From Nocardia bhagyanarayanae (GTDB lineage Bacteria > Actinomycetota > Actinomycetes > Mycobacteriales > Mycobacteriaceae), in the NCBI RefSeq assembly GCF_006716565.1, contig NZ_VFPG01000001.1, positions 310,001-374,000 on the forward strand: 64,000 nt of DNA. The letters run 5' to 3'. Shown here one piece after another: positions 25,487 through 33,993 of this stretch. A program made the position numbers and the translations under genes. The stretch's first letter is position 1; every line of letters begins with the position of its first letter. The notes under the pieces were generated by a model that saw only the letters and a list, made by a program, of their open reading frames with translations, did no database searches and had not been told where the DNA came from.

Positions 25487-26047
25487 TCAGCCGGGGTAGG
25501 GGTCGGCCGCCCGCGCATCCCGCAAATGCCGTGCCCACCAGTGCAATTGGCGTAGCATCCGTTCGCTCGCGTCGATGGCCGCGCCGTCGGTCGGCGTGCC
25601 CGTCGCGTCGAACTGCCGCTTGGCCTGGTGGATGCTGACGGTTTCGCGGATCGAGACCATGTGGATCTCGGCGACCACCTGCCGGAGCTGTTCCACCGCG
25701 CGCAGGCCGCCGGAGAGTCCGCCGTACGAGACGAACCCGATGGGTTTGGCGCGCCACTCGCGCTTGGCGGTGTCGAACGCGGTCTTGAGCGACGCCGGGT
25801 AGCCGTGGTTGTACTCGGAGGTGATCGCGACGAACGCGTCCGCGGCCGCCAGCCGGTCCCGGTACGCCTGGGCTTCCGGGGTGTCGGTGAGATCCGTCGG
25901 CAGCGGTGTGTCGATGAGATCGATGACGCCCGTGTCGAATTCGGGTCTGGCCCGGACGACGCGCAGGAACCAGTCGGCGACCACCGGAGCGAACCGCTCC
26001 GGGCGCACGCTTGCCACGATGATCTCGAGCCGTACCGGGGTGTCCAC
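25487..26047 (-). CDS. NAD(P)H-dependent FMN reductase
   Basis: 186-residue flavodoxin-fold oxidoreductase that would reduce FMN or quinones with NAD(P)H in the cytoplasm. N-terminal phosphate loop region IVASVRPERFAPVVADW (9-25) and the family motif TSEYNHGYPASLKTAFD near 76-92 are clear, as is FVSYGGLSGGLRAVEQLR. GTG start at 26047; no strong ribosome site. Monocistronic by position: convergent with eccE and divergent from the NmrA gene. Confidence 0.9.
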   Translation of the reverse strand: MDTPVRLEIIVASVRPERFAPVVADWFLRVVRARPEFDTGVIDLIDTPLPTDLTDTPEAQAYRDRLAAADAFVAITSEYNHGYPASLKTAFDTAKREWRAKPIGFVSYGGLSGGLRAVEQLRQVVAEIHMVSIRETVSIHQAKRQFDATGTPTDGAAIDASERMLRQLHWWARHLRDARAADPYPG

Positions 26048-26401
26048 CGGGCGAGCGTAATGGACGCGGCCGCCGACAGTGGCGCACCACCACCGGTCTC
26101 AGTCGGCCGACAGACCACACATGGCCGCAGCGGTAGCGGAGGCACGCCTCATCGAGACCGCCGCCCCCTTTCGTCGATTGCCGCGCACGTCTCGCAGCGC
26201 AGGCGGAGCAGGCCCAGTGCACCACCGGCTAAGAATTGCGCGAGGCACGTCGCGGCACCGTCGAAACGCGCACGGGGCGGAGCGGAAAGCCACACCCACG
26301 GCCAGGGCGCGCTGCGCGATCTGCACGTAGATTGGATAGGCGCGTTCCCGAAACATGTTCGGGAACGCGATGTTTCGCAGCGCGGAGCCGAAGGAGACGG
26401 T
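26048..26401. other. 354-base divergent spacer, FMN reductase / NmrA protein
   Basis: No supported gene; short frames here have poor codon pattern and no ribosome site. The only structured signal is the 12-base perfect inverted repeat at 26341-26369. Confidence 0.5.
26341..26369. promoter_or_regulatory. Perfect 12-base inverted repeat, candidate operator
   Basis: Arms CGCGTTCCCGAA (26341-26352) and TTCGGGAACGCG (26358-26369) around ACATG. It lies 32 bases before the ATG at 26402, just upstream of the AAGGAGA ribosome site, where a TetR- or MarR-type repressor would block transcription. The spacing does not fit a LexA box. No regulator gene is adjacent. Confidence 0.6.
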
Positions 26402-27244
26402 ATGTACGTGGTGACCGGAGCGACCGGGAACATCGGCGCGGAACTCGTGCGCGCGCTCGCCGAGGACGGACAGCGGGTGCGCGCGGTCGTTCGTGATCCG
26501 GCGCGGGCGTCGCTGCCGGACGGCGTGGAGGCGGTCACCGGCGACCTGAACCGACCCGAGACCCTGGCCGAGGCGCTGGACGGCGCGCAGGGCATGTACT
26601 TGATGCCGGGCTATGAGAACCTCGACGAGCTGCTCGCGCTGGCGGGCAAGGCCGGGCTGGCGCGGGTGGTGCTGCTCTCCGGCGGGTCGGCGGCGCTGGC
26701 GGATCTCGGCAACGCGGTGTCCCGGTACATGACGCTGTCCGAACAGGCCGTGCGCGAATCCGGTTTGCCGTGGACCTTCCTGCGGCCGCGCTCGTTCATG
26801 TCCAACGCGCTGCGCTGGCTGCCGCAGCTCGCCGCGGGTGACGTGGTGCGCGCCCAGTTCTCCGGGGTGCGGGTCGCGGCCGTCGACCCCGCCGACATCG
26901 CCGCGGTGGCGGCGCGGGCGCTGACCGGCGGCGACCTCGACGGCCGGATTCTCGATCTCACCGGCCCGGCCGCGCTGCTGCCCGCCGAGCAGGTCGCGAT
27001 ACTCGCCGAGGTCCTCGACCGGCCGCTCGTGTGCCGCGAACTCACCGACGACGAGACCCGCGCCGAACTCGCGGCGACCATGCCCCGCGCCTACGCCGAG
27101 GCGTTCACCAGCTTCTTCATCGACGGCACGCTGGACGAATCCGAGGTCCACCCGACCGTGCGCGAGGTGACCGGCCGCGCACCGCGCACCTTCCGCCAGT
27201 GGGCCGAGGCGCATGCCGACGCTTTCCGAACCGAGTCCGCCTGA
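26402..27244 (+). CDS. NmrA-family NAD(P)-binding protein (atypical SDR)
   Basis: 280-residue Rossmann-fold protein. The dinucleotide loop VTGATGNIGAELVRAL (4-19) has the GxxGxxG spacing, and the second strand AVVRDPARA suits NADP. It has the NmrA-like layout (LSEQAVRESGLPWTFLRPRSFM at about 116-137) and no classical SDR Tyr-x3-Lys pair, so it may be a sensor or quinone reductase rather than a dehydrogenase. The ATG follows GAAGGAGACGGT. A perfect palindrome directly upstream suggests it is repressor-controlled and inducible. Confidence 0.85.
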   Translation: MYVVTGATGNIGAELVRALAEDGQRVRAVVRDPARASLPDGVEAVTGDLNRPETLAEALDGAQGMYLMPGYENLDELLALAGKAGLARVVLLSGGSAALADLGNAVSRYMTLSEQAVRESGLPWTFLRPRSFMSNALRWLPQLAAGDVVRAQFSGVRVAAVDPADIAAVAARALTGGDLDGRILDLTGPAALLPAEQVAILAEVLDRPLVCRELTDDETRAELAATMPRAYAEAFTSFFIDGTLDESEVHPTVREVTGRAPRTFRQWAEAHADAFRTESA

Positions 27245-27520
27245 CCTGTTCCGCACGCGGAGCCCGGCCCGGCTGCCGCACCGCTGAGAGACTGGGCTTC
27301 GGGCAACCCACAGCCGCAAGCATCAGCCTCGCGACCGTCCACCGCCGCAGCGGCCTCGGCCGCACTCCGTGGCGAATGAGCCACTGCGCCTTGCACCCGT
27401 CAGCCCGCGGCAGCGACCTCGACCGCACCCTGCGGAGCTGAGCAAGACCGCCGCGAGCGTCGATCCGCGGAGCGCGCGCGCCGGTGCGTCTTGTGCGTCA
27501 GGCGAGGCGGGTGGCGGACG

Positions 27521-28552
27521 TCAGCCTGCGGCGGCGACTTCCGCTGTACCCCGGGCGAATTCGGCGAGCCCGTCGGCAGGGAGCACCCGCGCGGTGAAAT
27601 CCAATGCGCGACGAGCACGTTCGGGATCGGCGACGAAATGGCGCACGTCGCCGATCCGGTACTGGCCGGTCACGATCGGCGACGGTCCGCCGCGGGCCTT
27701 GGCCATGATGGAGGCCACCTCCCACAGCGTGATCGGGTGTCCGGAGGCGATGTTGAGCGGAACGAAGCCTGGCAGCTGGCGCTCCACCGCGGCGCGGGTC
27801 GCGGCGGCGGCATCGCGGACGTGCACGAAATCCCGCACCTGGCCGCCGTCCTCGAACACCCGCGGCGCCTGGCCCGCGAGCAGATCCGCTCGGAACCGGG
27901 TGGCCATACCCGAGCGGGCGCCGTCGCCGTACACGTTGTGATAGCGCAGCGCGGTCACCGACGCCCCGGTGCTCAGCGCCCAGGCCAGCGCGTACTGCTC
28001 CTGAGCCGCTTTGCTCGCGGCGTAGAAGCCGCGCGGCCGCAGCGGCGCGTCCTCCCCGACCGGCTCCCAGGTGAGCACCTCGCCGGTGCGCGGCGCGCGG
28101 TGGTCGAACATGCCGCGGTCGAGATCGGCGCGCGAGCGCAGGCCGGGGAAGAACGGCCCGCCGCGCACGCTGCGGTAGCGACCTTCGCCGTACACGGTGA
28201 TGGACGAGGCGAGCACCAGCCGACGGACCCCGGCCTGACTCATGGCCGCGAGCAGGACCGCGGTGCCGTGGTCGTTGTGCGTGGCGAACGCGGCGATGCC
28301 GGATTCCGATTCCGTGCTCGGCGCGGTGACGGCCGCGAGATGACAGACCACCTCGATGCCGCGCAACAGCGGCGCGAGCGCGTCGGCGTCCCGGACGTCC
28401 ACCTCGGCGACGCCCTCGGGCGGCGCGGCGTCGGGCCCGTGCACGTCGGCGAGCATCAGGTCGAGCGCGATCACCTCGTGCCCGGCGGCCGTGAGCGCGC
28501 CACGCACGTGTGATCCGAGGAATCCGGCGGCCCCGGTGAGCAGTACCTTCAT
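27521..28552 (-). CDS. NAD-dependent epimerase/dehydratase (GalE-like extended SDR)
   Basis: 343-residue extended short-chain dehydrogenase acting on a nucleotide-sugar or related substrate. NAD loop LLTGAAGFLGSHVRGAL (4-20), acidic DL near residue 31, Tyr-x3-Lys catalytic pair in FYAASKAA near 170, and the upstream serine in LASSITVYGEG. Substrate cannot be told from sequence. The gene lies 73 bases after mtnP on the same strand; M. tuberculosis has the same neighbours (Rv0535 and galE3 Rv0536), so the pairing is conserved. Start at ATG 28552, chosen because MKVLLTGAAG is the family N-terminus. Confidence 0.88.
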   Translation of the reverse strand: MKVLLTGAAGFLGSHVRGALTAAGHEVIALDLMLADVHGPDAAPPEGVAEVDVRDADALAPLLRGIEVVCHLAAVTAPSTESESGIAAFATHNDHGTAVLLAAMSQAGVRRLVLASSITVYGEGRYRSVRGGPFFPGLRSRADLDRGMFDHRAPRTGEVLTWEPVGEDAPLRPRGFYAASKAAQEQYALAWALSTGASVTALRYHNVYGDGARSGMATRFRADLLAGQAPRVFEDGGQVRDFVHVRDAAAATRAAVERQLPGFVPLNIASGHPITLWEVASIMAKARGGPSPIVTGQYRIGDVRHFVADPERARRALDFTARVLPADGLAEFARGTAEVAAAG

Positions 28553-28625
28553 CGCAGCCACACCCCGCCGCCCACAGCCGATACCCGGCCGGTGGCGGCA
28601 CGAACGTCGCACCGTCGCATGCGGT

Positions 28626-29435
28626 TTACGGTAGTTCGAAAGGCAGCGCCACGCCGGTATGGACACGGCACCGATCGCAAGTGTCGGTTCCGTCGACCGC
28701 CGCGACCGAGGCGCGGATGAGTTCTTTGAAGGGGGCCAGGTTGCGCTTGAACTCGGCGAAGACGTCGACCGCGTGCACGCCGTCGCCCTCCTCCAGGCCC
28801 GCGTCCAGATCGGTCACCAAAGCGACTGCGGCGTAGCACATCTCCAGCTCGCGAGCGAGCACGGCCTCCGGGTGACCGGTCATGTTCACCAGGTCCCAGC
28901 CCTGCCCGGCGAACCAGCGGCTCTCGGCGCGGGTCGAGAAGCGCGGACCCTGGACCACGACCATGGTGCCGCCCGCCTTCAGCGGCAGCGCCTCGACCTC
29001 GGACTTCACCACGGCGCCGCGCAGTTCCTCGCAGTACGGGTCGGCGAAGGAGACGTGCACGCCGCCGCCGTCGAAGTAGGTCTGCGGACGACCGGAGGTC
29101 CGGTCGACCAGCTGGTCCGGCACCGCGACGGTGCCCGGTCCCCAGTCGGCGCGCAGGCTGCCCACCGCGCACGGCGCGAGGATCCGCCGCACGCCCAGCG
29201 AGCGCAGCGCCCACATGTTGGCCTGGTAGGGCAGCGTGTGCGGCGCGTATTCGTGCTGCTTGCCGTGCCGGGGCACGAAGGCCACCGGCCGTCCCTCGAC
29301 CTCGCCCACCGCGATCGGCGCGCTCGGCTTGCCGTACGGGGTGTCGACCTCGACCTGGGTGGCGTCGTTGTCGAAGAAATCGTAGAAACCACTGCCGCCG
29401 ATGACGGCGAGGGCGGGCCGGGGAAGCGAACTCAT
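28626..29435 (-). CDS. mtnP: S-methyl-5'-thioadenosine phosphorylase
   Basis: 269-residue purine phosphorylase of the MTAP type: splits methylthioadenosine with phosphate into adenine and methylthioribose-1-phosphate in methionine salvage. Phosphate-binding start VIGGSGFYDF (10-19), FVPRHGKQHEYAPH (53-66), ILAPCAVGSLR, and the substrate motif NMTGHPEAVLARELE (about 180-194), which is the MTAP/PNP signature. C-terminus contains a CDRC pair. ATG at 29435 gives the family N-terminus. Upstream of the epimerase in one operon; divergent from the EamA gene. Confidence 0.93.
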   Translation of the reverse strand: MSSLPRPALAVIGGSGFYDFFDNDATQVEVDTPYGKPSAPIAVGEVEGRPVAFVPRHGKQHEYAPHTLPYQANMWALRSLGVRRILAPCAVGSLRADWGPGTVAVPDQLVDRTSGRPQTYFDGGGVHVSFADPYCEELRGAVVKSEVEALPLKAGGTMVVVQGPRFSTRAESRWFAGQGWDLVNMTGHPEAVLARELEMCYAAVALVTDLDAGLEEGDGVHAVDVFAEFKRNLAPFKELIRASVAAVDGTDTCDRCRVHTGVALPFELP

Positions 29436-29564
29436 GGGCCCGATTCTTCCGTCCGCCCGCGCTTCCCGCGCAACCGGTACCGCCCGACGAAGCGATGCGT
29501 GACGGAGACCACTCGCCGGCATCGGCAATGATGGGACGACTCATCGGTCCAGTTGGAGGTATTC

Positions 29565-30506
29565 GTGTCGCGCGCGGGCGTGTGGTTGACCGTGGCGAGC
29601 GGCCTGGCGTTCGCCAGTTCCGGACCGCTGGCGAAATCGGTGCTCGCCGCCGACTGGTCGCCCGGCGCGGTGCTCGCCGTGCGGCTGACCGGCGCATCGG
29701 TGATCATGCTCGTGCTGGCCGGGTTCGCCGACCCCGACGGGCTGTGTGGCAGCGTGCGCCGGCTGCGGACCATCGGCGCGTACGGCGTGATCGCGGTGGC
29801 GGGCGTACAGGCGACGTTCTTCCTTTCGCTGGAATACCTGCAGGTCGGGGTGTCGCTGATGATTCAGTTCCTGGCTCCGATCGTGGTCATCGGCTGGGAC
29901 TGGGCGGTGCGCGGGCGAAGGCCGTCGGACGCCACCCTGCTCGGCGCGGTCGTCGCGCTCGTGGGGGCCGCGCTGGTGATCGACGTCTTCGACGCGGGCG
30001 GACTGAGCCTGCCCGGCCTGGGCTGGGCGGCGCTGTCCATGCTGTGCAACGCGGCGTTCTTCCTGCTCTCCGCGCGCACGTCGGACAGCCTGCGCCCGGT
30101 GGTCCTGCTCGGCGCCGGACTCACCGTGGCCGCGCTGACCAGCTGGACGCTCGGCGCGCTCACCGTGCTGCCGATCCACTTCGGCGGCGCGACCGCGAAC
30201 ATGGCCGAGCGTCATCTTCCCGTCTGGCTGGCACTCGCCCTGCTGATCCTGATCAGCACCGTGGTGGCCTACCTCTGCGGTGTGGCGGGCGCGGCGCGCA
30301 TCGGCGCGACGCTGATGTCGCTGATCCTGCTGAGCGAGGTGCTGTTCGCCGTCGCGCTCTCCTGGCTGCTGCTCGGCGAGGCGGTCGCGCCGATCCAGGC
30401 GCTCGGCGCGCTGCTCGTAATAGGCGGAATCGCGCTGGCCAGGTACGGTGCCGATCAGCGAGCGGCGCGGCGCGAAGAACCCGCGCCCAGCCGCGCGCGC
30501 ACCTGA
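29565..30506 (+). CDS. EamA/DMT-family transporter
   Basis: 313-residue inner-membrane exporter of the drug/metabolite transporter superfamily with ten hydrophobic helices in two five-helix repeats (first from GVWLTVASGLAFASSGP; second from LGWAALSMLCNAAFF). The second repeat ends with the typical LLGEAVAPIQALGALLVIGG. Substrate unknown, probably an amino acid or metabolite. GTG start at 29565 with GGAGG five bases before; an upstream TTG is less likely. The stop lies inside the -35 of the downstream csoR promoter. Confidence 0.9.
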   Translation: MSRAGVWLTVASGLAFASSGPLAKSVLAADWSPGAVLAVRLTGASVIMLVLAGFADPDGLCGSVRRLRTIGAYGVIAVAGVQATFFLSLEYLQVGVSLMIQFLAPIVVIGWDWAVRGRRPSDATLLGAVVALVGAALVIDVFDAGGLSLPGLGWAALSMLCNAAFFLLSARTSDSLRPVVLLGAGLTVAALTSWTLGALTVLPIHFGGATANMAERHLPVWLALALLILISTVVAYLCGVAGAARIGATLMSLILLSEVLFAVALSWLLLGEAVAPIQALGALLVIGGIALARYGADQRAARREEPAPSRART

Positions 30507-30540
30507 CAACACGCCGGAACGGATGTACCCTAGGGGGGTA
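30503..30540 (+). promoter_or_regulatory. csoR promoter with CsoR operator over the -10
   Basis: -35 CTGACA (30503-30508), 17-base spacer, -10 TACCCT (30526-30531). The -10 is the left arm of TACCCTAGGGGGGTA (30526-30540), a G-tract inverted repeat of the kind bound by CsoR-family repressors. This geometry predicts autorepression relieved by metal. Confidence 0.75.
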
Positions 30541-30577
30541 TTAAATCGGACTTCCGGCAGGCAGCGAGGAGACAGCG

Positions 30578-30913
30578 GTGACCACCCCGGACGCGAGCAC
30601 CACCAAGGAACAGCCGGGCCACGACCACTCGGCACACGGCTACATCACCGCCAAGGACGACTACCTCAAGCGCCTGCGCCGCATCGAGGGTCAGGCCCGC
30701 GGGTTGCAGCGGATGGTCGAAGAGGAGAAGTACTGCATCGACATCCTCACCCAGGTCTCGGCGATGACGAAGGCACTGCAGGCCGTGGCGATGGGTCTGC
30801 TGGAGGACCACATCAGCCACTGCGTGGTGGACGCCGCGGTGGCGGGCGGCCCCGAGGCCGACGCCAAGATCAAGGAGGCCACCGACGCGATCGCGCGGCT
30901 GGTGCGCTCCTGA
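30578..30913 (+). CDS. csoR: CsoR-family copper-sensing repressor
   Basis: 111-residue all-helical metal-sensing repressor. The Cu(I) ligand triad is visible: Cys53 (YCIDILTQ), His78 and Cys82 (EDHISHCVVDA), and the family motif LKRLRRIEGQARGLQRMVEE lies at 30-49. The histidine-bearing N-terminal tail HDHSAH is ordinary for the family. GTG start at 30578. The operator sits 37 bases upstream. Unusually, no copper P-type ATPase or CopZ follows; the next gene is on the other strand, 7 bases away, so target genes must be elsewhere. Confidence 0.93.
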   Translation: MTTPDASTTKEQPGHDHSAHGYITAKDDYLKRLRRIEGQARGLQRMVEEEKYCIDILTQVSAMTKALQAVAMGLLEDHISHCVVDAAVAGGPEADAKIKEATDAIARLVRS

Positions 30914-30920
30914 TCGACGT

Positions 30921-31838
30921 TCACCCGTGGCGCCGCCGGTAGGCCGCGGCCGCGCCGGGGTGCAGCGGAATGGGGCCGGTGCCGATCAACGAACGCGCGT
31001 CCAGGAACTGGGTGCCCGCGGCCTCGGCCGGGACCAGCGCGTCCGGGTGCCCGGCCAGCAGATCGACGATCGCGGCGGCGGCCTCGTCCGGCAACGTGGG
31101 CGCGGCGAGCAGCAGGTTCGCCACGCCGATGGTGGTGATCGCGGAGCCGCCGGGATAGGCGTCGCGCGGGATCTCGACGCGGTCGTAGATGTGCCCGTAC
31201 CGCTGGCGCAGCGGCGCGGCCAGATCACCGAGATCCACCAGGCGCATCCGCAGCGGCACCTCCAGCGCCGCGGTCGGGACGCCGCCCGCCCACAGCAGCG
31301 CGTCGACGGCGCCGGAGCGCACGGCCGCCGCGGCGTCGCGTAGCGGGCGGTGCTCCACGATGACGTCGGTCGCGGGATCCAGCCCTGCCGCGAGCAGTAT
31401 CCGCTCCCCCGTCAGCGCGGCGCCGGAACCCTCGGCGCCGAGATTCACGCGCAGGCCGCGCAATTCGACCACCTGGCGGACGGTGCTGTCGGCCCGCACG
31501 GCCAGCTGGAAGTAGTTCTCGTAGACCCGGCCGAGGGCGAGCACGCCGCCCGGCGCGTTCCTGCTCGAATCCGCCAGCGCGAGACCGGCCTGCGCGTCTC
31601 CCCTGGCCAGCATGGCGAGGTTGTCCTGGGAGCCGGAGGTGGTGACCGGCTCGATCCGTACCGTTCCGATCCGCGCGGCCGCGGCAGCCAGCAGGCGCGC
31701 GAACGCGTGATAGAAGCCACCCACCTCACCGGAAGCCAACCGGACCACCGGCTCGTCCCCGCTTCCGCAGCCCGCGACACCCGCGACTCCGAGCGCCGCG
31801 AGCGCCAGGAACTTGCGGCGGTCGAGCCGCCCCGTCAC
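30921..31838 (-). CDS. TAXI-family solute-binding lipoprotein
   Basis: 305-residue TAXI-type (TRAP-associated, immunogenic protein) binding protein, expected to hold a small organic acid on the outer membrane face. Signal has a twin-arginine motif DRRKFLAL (6-13) and a lipobox VAGC with cysteine 24, so it may be a Tat-exported lipoprotein. Family motif GGFYHAFARLLAAAAA follows, with SGSQDNLAMLARGDAQAGLA. The start overlaps the histidine kinase stop (GTGA). No TRAP membrane subunits are nearby, so it may work as a sensor accessory for the kinase. Confidence 0.87.
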   Translation of the reverse strand: MTGRLDRRKFLALAALGVAGVAGCGSGDEPVVRLASGEVGGFYHAFARLLAAAAARIGTVRIEPVTTSGSQDNLAMLARGDAQAGLALADSSRNAPGGVLALGRVYENYFQLAVRADSTVRQVVELRGLRVNLGAEGSGAALTGERILLAAGLDPATDVIVEHRPLRDAAAAVRSGAVDALLWAGGVPTAALEVPLRMRLVDLGDLAAPLRQRYGHIYDRVEIPRDAYPGGSAITTIGVANLLLAAPTLPDEAAAAIVDLLAGHPDALVPAEAAGTQFLDARSLIGTGPIPLHPGAAAAYRRRHG

Positions 31839-33268
31839 GACGCCACCGCCGCGGGCAGCCGGACCGCGACCGCGAGTCCGTGCGGTGACGCCTCGCTGAC
31901 CGACAGCGCGCCGCCGCGCGCCTGGGCGAGGGCCGCGGCGATCGGCAGACCCAGGCCGGAACCGCCTGGCTGCGCGGCGGAACCGCGAAAGAACCGCGTG
32001 GTGAGCTTGTGGATCTCGTCGGCGGGCACGCCACGGCCGTCGTCGCGGACCGTCACCGTGATCCAGTCCGGCTCGATACCCACCGACACGACGGTGTGCG
32101 CGCCGCTGCCCGCGTAGCGATTCGAATTGCTCAGCGGCACATCGAGAATCTGCGCGAGCACATCCGCCGAGACGGCGACCTCGGCGGGTCCTCCCGGCTG
32201 CTCGGCGCGCAGCGACTGCCCCGACGCGGCGAACGCCGAATGCCAGGCGTCGATCCGATCGGCCACGACTTGTCCTGCGTCGCAACGATGTTCCTCGGCG
32301 CCCGCCGCGGTGGCGAACCCCTCCGGCGTCTCCGCGACGGCCAGCGTCAGCAGCCCGTCGAGCAGCGTGGTGAGCCGGTCCACCTCCGCGCTCGCGCCGC
32401 GGAACGTGTCGGCGGCGCTCTCCGGTATCGCGTACTCGAGCGAGTCCAGCCGAATGGTGAGCGCGGCCAAGGGATTGCGCATCGCGTGCGCGGTATCGGC
32501 GACCAGTTGCCGTTGCGCCTCCGTGGAGTCGGCGACCGCCAGCGCCATGGCGTCGAAAGATTCCGCGACGGCGCGCATTTCGGGCGGTCCGCCGTAGTGC
32601 CTCGCGATCGACGCGGGCGGCGCGTCTTCGGAAGTCTCCGGCGCGGACCGCGCTTTCGGCAGCGTCGCGGTCAATTCGGCGACGGCGCGAGACAGTGCCG
32701 CGAGCGGCCGCAGCACCCAGCGGCTCAGCGTCAGCGCGAGCATCGTGAACAGCACCATGGCCACGGCGCCGCCCAAACCGATGATCAGCCAGGCGCGGGT
32801 GATGTCGCGGCGCGCCTGCGCGGTGGACGCCTCGATGACGACGGCCCCGTTGACCTGCACGCCGGTCCCGACCGGCCGCGCTACGAGCATCACCGAATCG
32901 CTCCACGGCATCAGCCGGTCGATCGGATGCGGTCGCTGATTGCGCCGCGCGTCGGCGACCGCCGCGACCACGGCCGGATCGATGATGTCCACGCCCGCGT
33001 TGACCGCGGTCGCGCCGCGCGCGTCGACCACGAGCACGTTCTCGCCGTACAACTCGTGATACCGCGCGACCTCCTCGGCCAGCGCGGCGTCGTTCTCCTC
33101 CACCGCGACGGCGTCGGCGAGGGTGGCGAACCGATCCGCGTCACCGGAACGGCCGAGCACCAACTCCTGGGTCCGGCTGGTGGCGTAGGTCAACGACAAC
33201 GGCACAGCGAACGCCAGGACCGCGATCGCCGCGAACACCGTCAGCGCGGCAAGCAGTCTGCGCCGCAT
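31835..33268 (-). CDS. Sensor histidine kinase
   Basis: 477-residue membrane sensor kinase. Membrane helix about 9-29, external sensor about 30-158, second helix about 160-183 (IIGLGGAVAMVLFTMLAL), HAMP-like linker, dimerisation helix with phospho-acceptor His in VADTAHAMRNPLAALT (near 264) and an ATPase domain with VRDDGRGVP and GGSGLGLPIA. The N box reads VPLSNSNRYAG, so its first Asn and its Asp are replaced, although the Mg-binding Asn is kept. It partners the regulator encoded 19 bases upstream and is coupled by GTGA to the TAXI lipoprotein gene. Confidence 0.92.
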   Translation of the reverse strand: MRRRLLAALTVFAAIAVLAFAVPLSLTYATSRTQELVLGRSGDADRFATLADAVAVEENDAALAEEVARYHELYGENVLVVDARGATAVNAGVDIIDPAVVAAVADARRNQRPHPIDRLMPWSDSVMLVARPVGTGVQVNGAVVIEASTAQARRDITRAWLIIGLGGAVAMVLFTMLALTLSRWVLRPLAALSRAVAELTATLPKARSAPETSEDAPPASIARHYGGPPEMRAVAESFDAMALAVADSTEAQRQLVADTAHAMRNPLAALTIRLDSLEYAIPESAADTFRGASAEVDRLTTLLDGLLTLAVAETPEGFATAAGAEEHRCDAGQVVADRIDAWHSAFAASGQSLRAEQPGGPAEVAVSADVLAQILDVPLSNSNRYAGSGAHTVVSVGIEPDWITVTVRDDGRGVPADEIHKLTTRFFRGSAAQPGGSGLGLPIAAALAQARGGALSVSEASPHGLAVAVRLPAAVAS

Positions 33269-33287
33269 GGCCTTCCGTCCTCCACGC

Positions 33288-33947
33288 TCACTGTCCCCAC
33301 CGGTACCCGTAGCCGCGGATCGTGGTGATCAGCCCCGGCCGGTTCAGTTTGGCGCGCAGACCGGTCATGTGCACGTCCAGCGAACGCGACACCGCGACGA
33401 ACGCGTCGCCCCAGATCCGGTCCATCAGCTGCTGGCGGCTCACCGCCGCGCCCGGTCGTTCCACCAGCACCTCGACCAGCTCGAATTCCTTCTGCGTCAA
33501 CGCGACCGGCGCACCGCCGACCTCGACGACCCTGGCCGCGAGATCGACGCGCACGTCACCGGTGACCACCTCGGTGCGCTCGGACTGCGCCACCGCGGCG
33601 GCTCGGCGCAGCACCGTCTCCAGCCGCGCCATCAGCTCCGCGATCCGCGGCGGCTTCACCAGGTAATCGTCGGCGCCGCCGCGCAATCCGCGCACGATGG
33701 AGCGTTCGTCGCTGCGGGCGGTGAGGATCAGCACGGGCACCGTGCTCACCTCGCGCAGTTGCCGAAGCACCTGCAGACCGTCGCCGTCGGGCAGTCCGAG
33801 GTCGAGGATGACGGCGTCGTAGCGGCGGTGATCGAGCAGCAGCTCGCTGCCGCGCCGCTTGCGCTCGGCGGAGTAACCGCGGGCATTGAGCGCCTCGACG
33901 AGCGCGTCACCCACACCGTCGTCATCTTCGACCACCGCAAGCCGCAC
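33288..33947 (-). CDS. OmpR-family response regulator
   Basis: 219-residue DNA-binding regulator: receiver domain 1-115 with acidic pocket VVEDDDG, phospho-acceptor Asp in VILDLGLPDGDG (near 48), Thr in ILTAR and Lys in LVKP, then a winged-helix domain about 125-219 ending TTIRGYGYRWG. The GTG at 33947 is chosen because it opens directly at the family N-terminus (RLAVVEDD) and has AGGA seven bases before; ATG at 33965 is possible. Same strand and close to the MFS gene (46 bases) and the histidine kinase (19 bases), so one operon is likely. Confidence 0.92.
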   Translation of the reverse strand: MRLAVVEDDDGVGDALVEALNARGYSAERKRRGSELLLDHRRYDAVILDLGLPDGDGLQVLRQLREVSTVPVLILTARSDERSIVRGLRGGADDYLVKPPRIAELMARLETVLRRAAAVAQSERTEVVTGDVRVDLAARVVEVGGAPVALTQKEFELVEVLVERPGAAVSRQQLMDRIWGDAFVAVSRSLDVHMTGLRAKLNRPGLITTIRGYGYRWGQ

Positions 33948-33993
33948 GCGCCGATCCTGCCACATGGGCGGGATCGGCGCGGAGACGAGCCGC

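Noticed and set aside
26341..26369. LexA/SOS box
   Set aside because: Mycobacterial-type boxes have CGAAC-N4-GTTCG; here CGAA and TTCG are separated by five bases, so half-sites are misphased.
27245..27520. Small genes between the NmrA and epimerase genes
   Set aside because: Frames in both directions are Arg/Ala-rich with no ribosome site; treated as a 276-base convergent spacer without a clear terminator.
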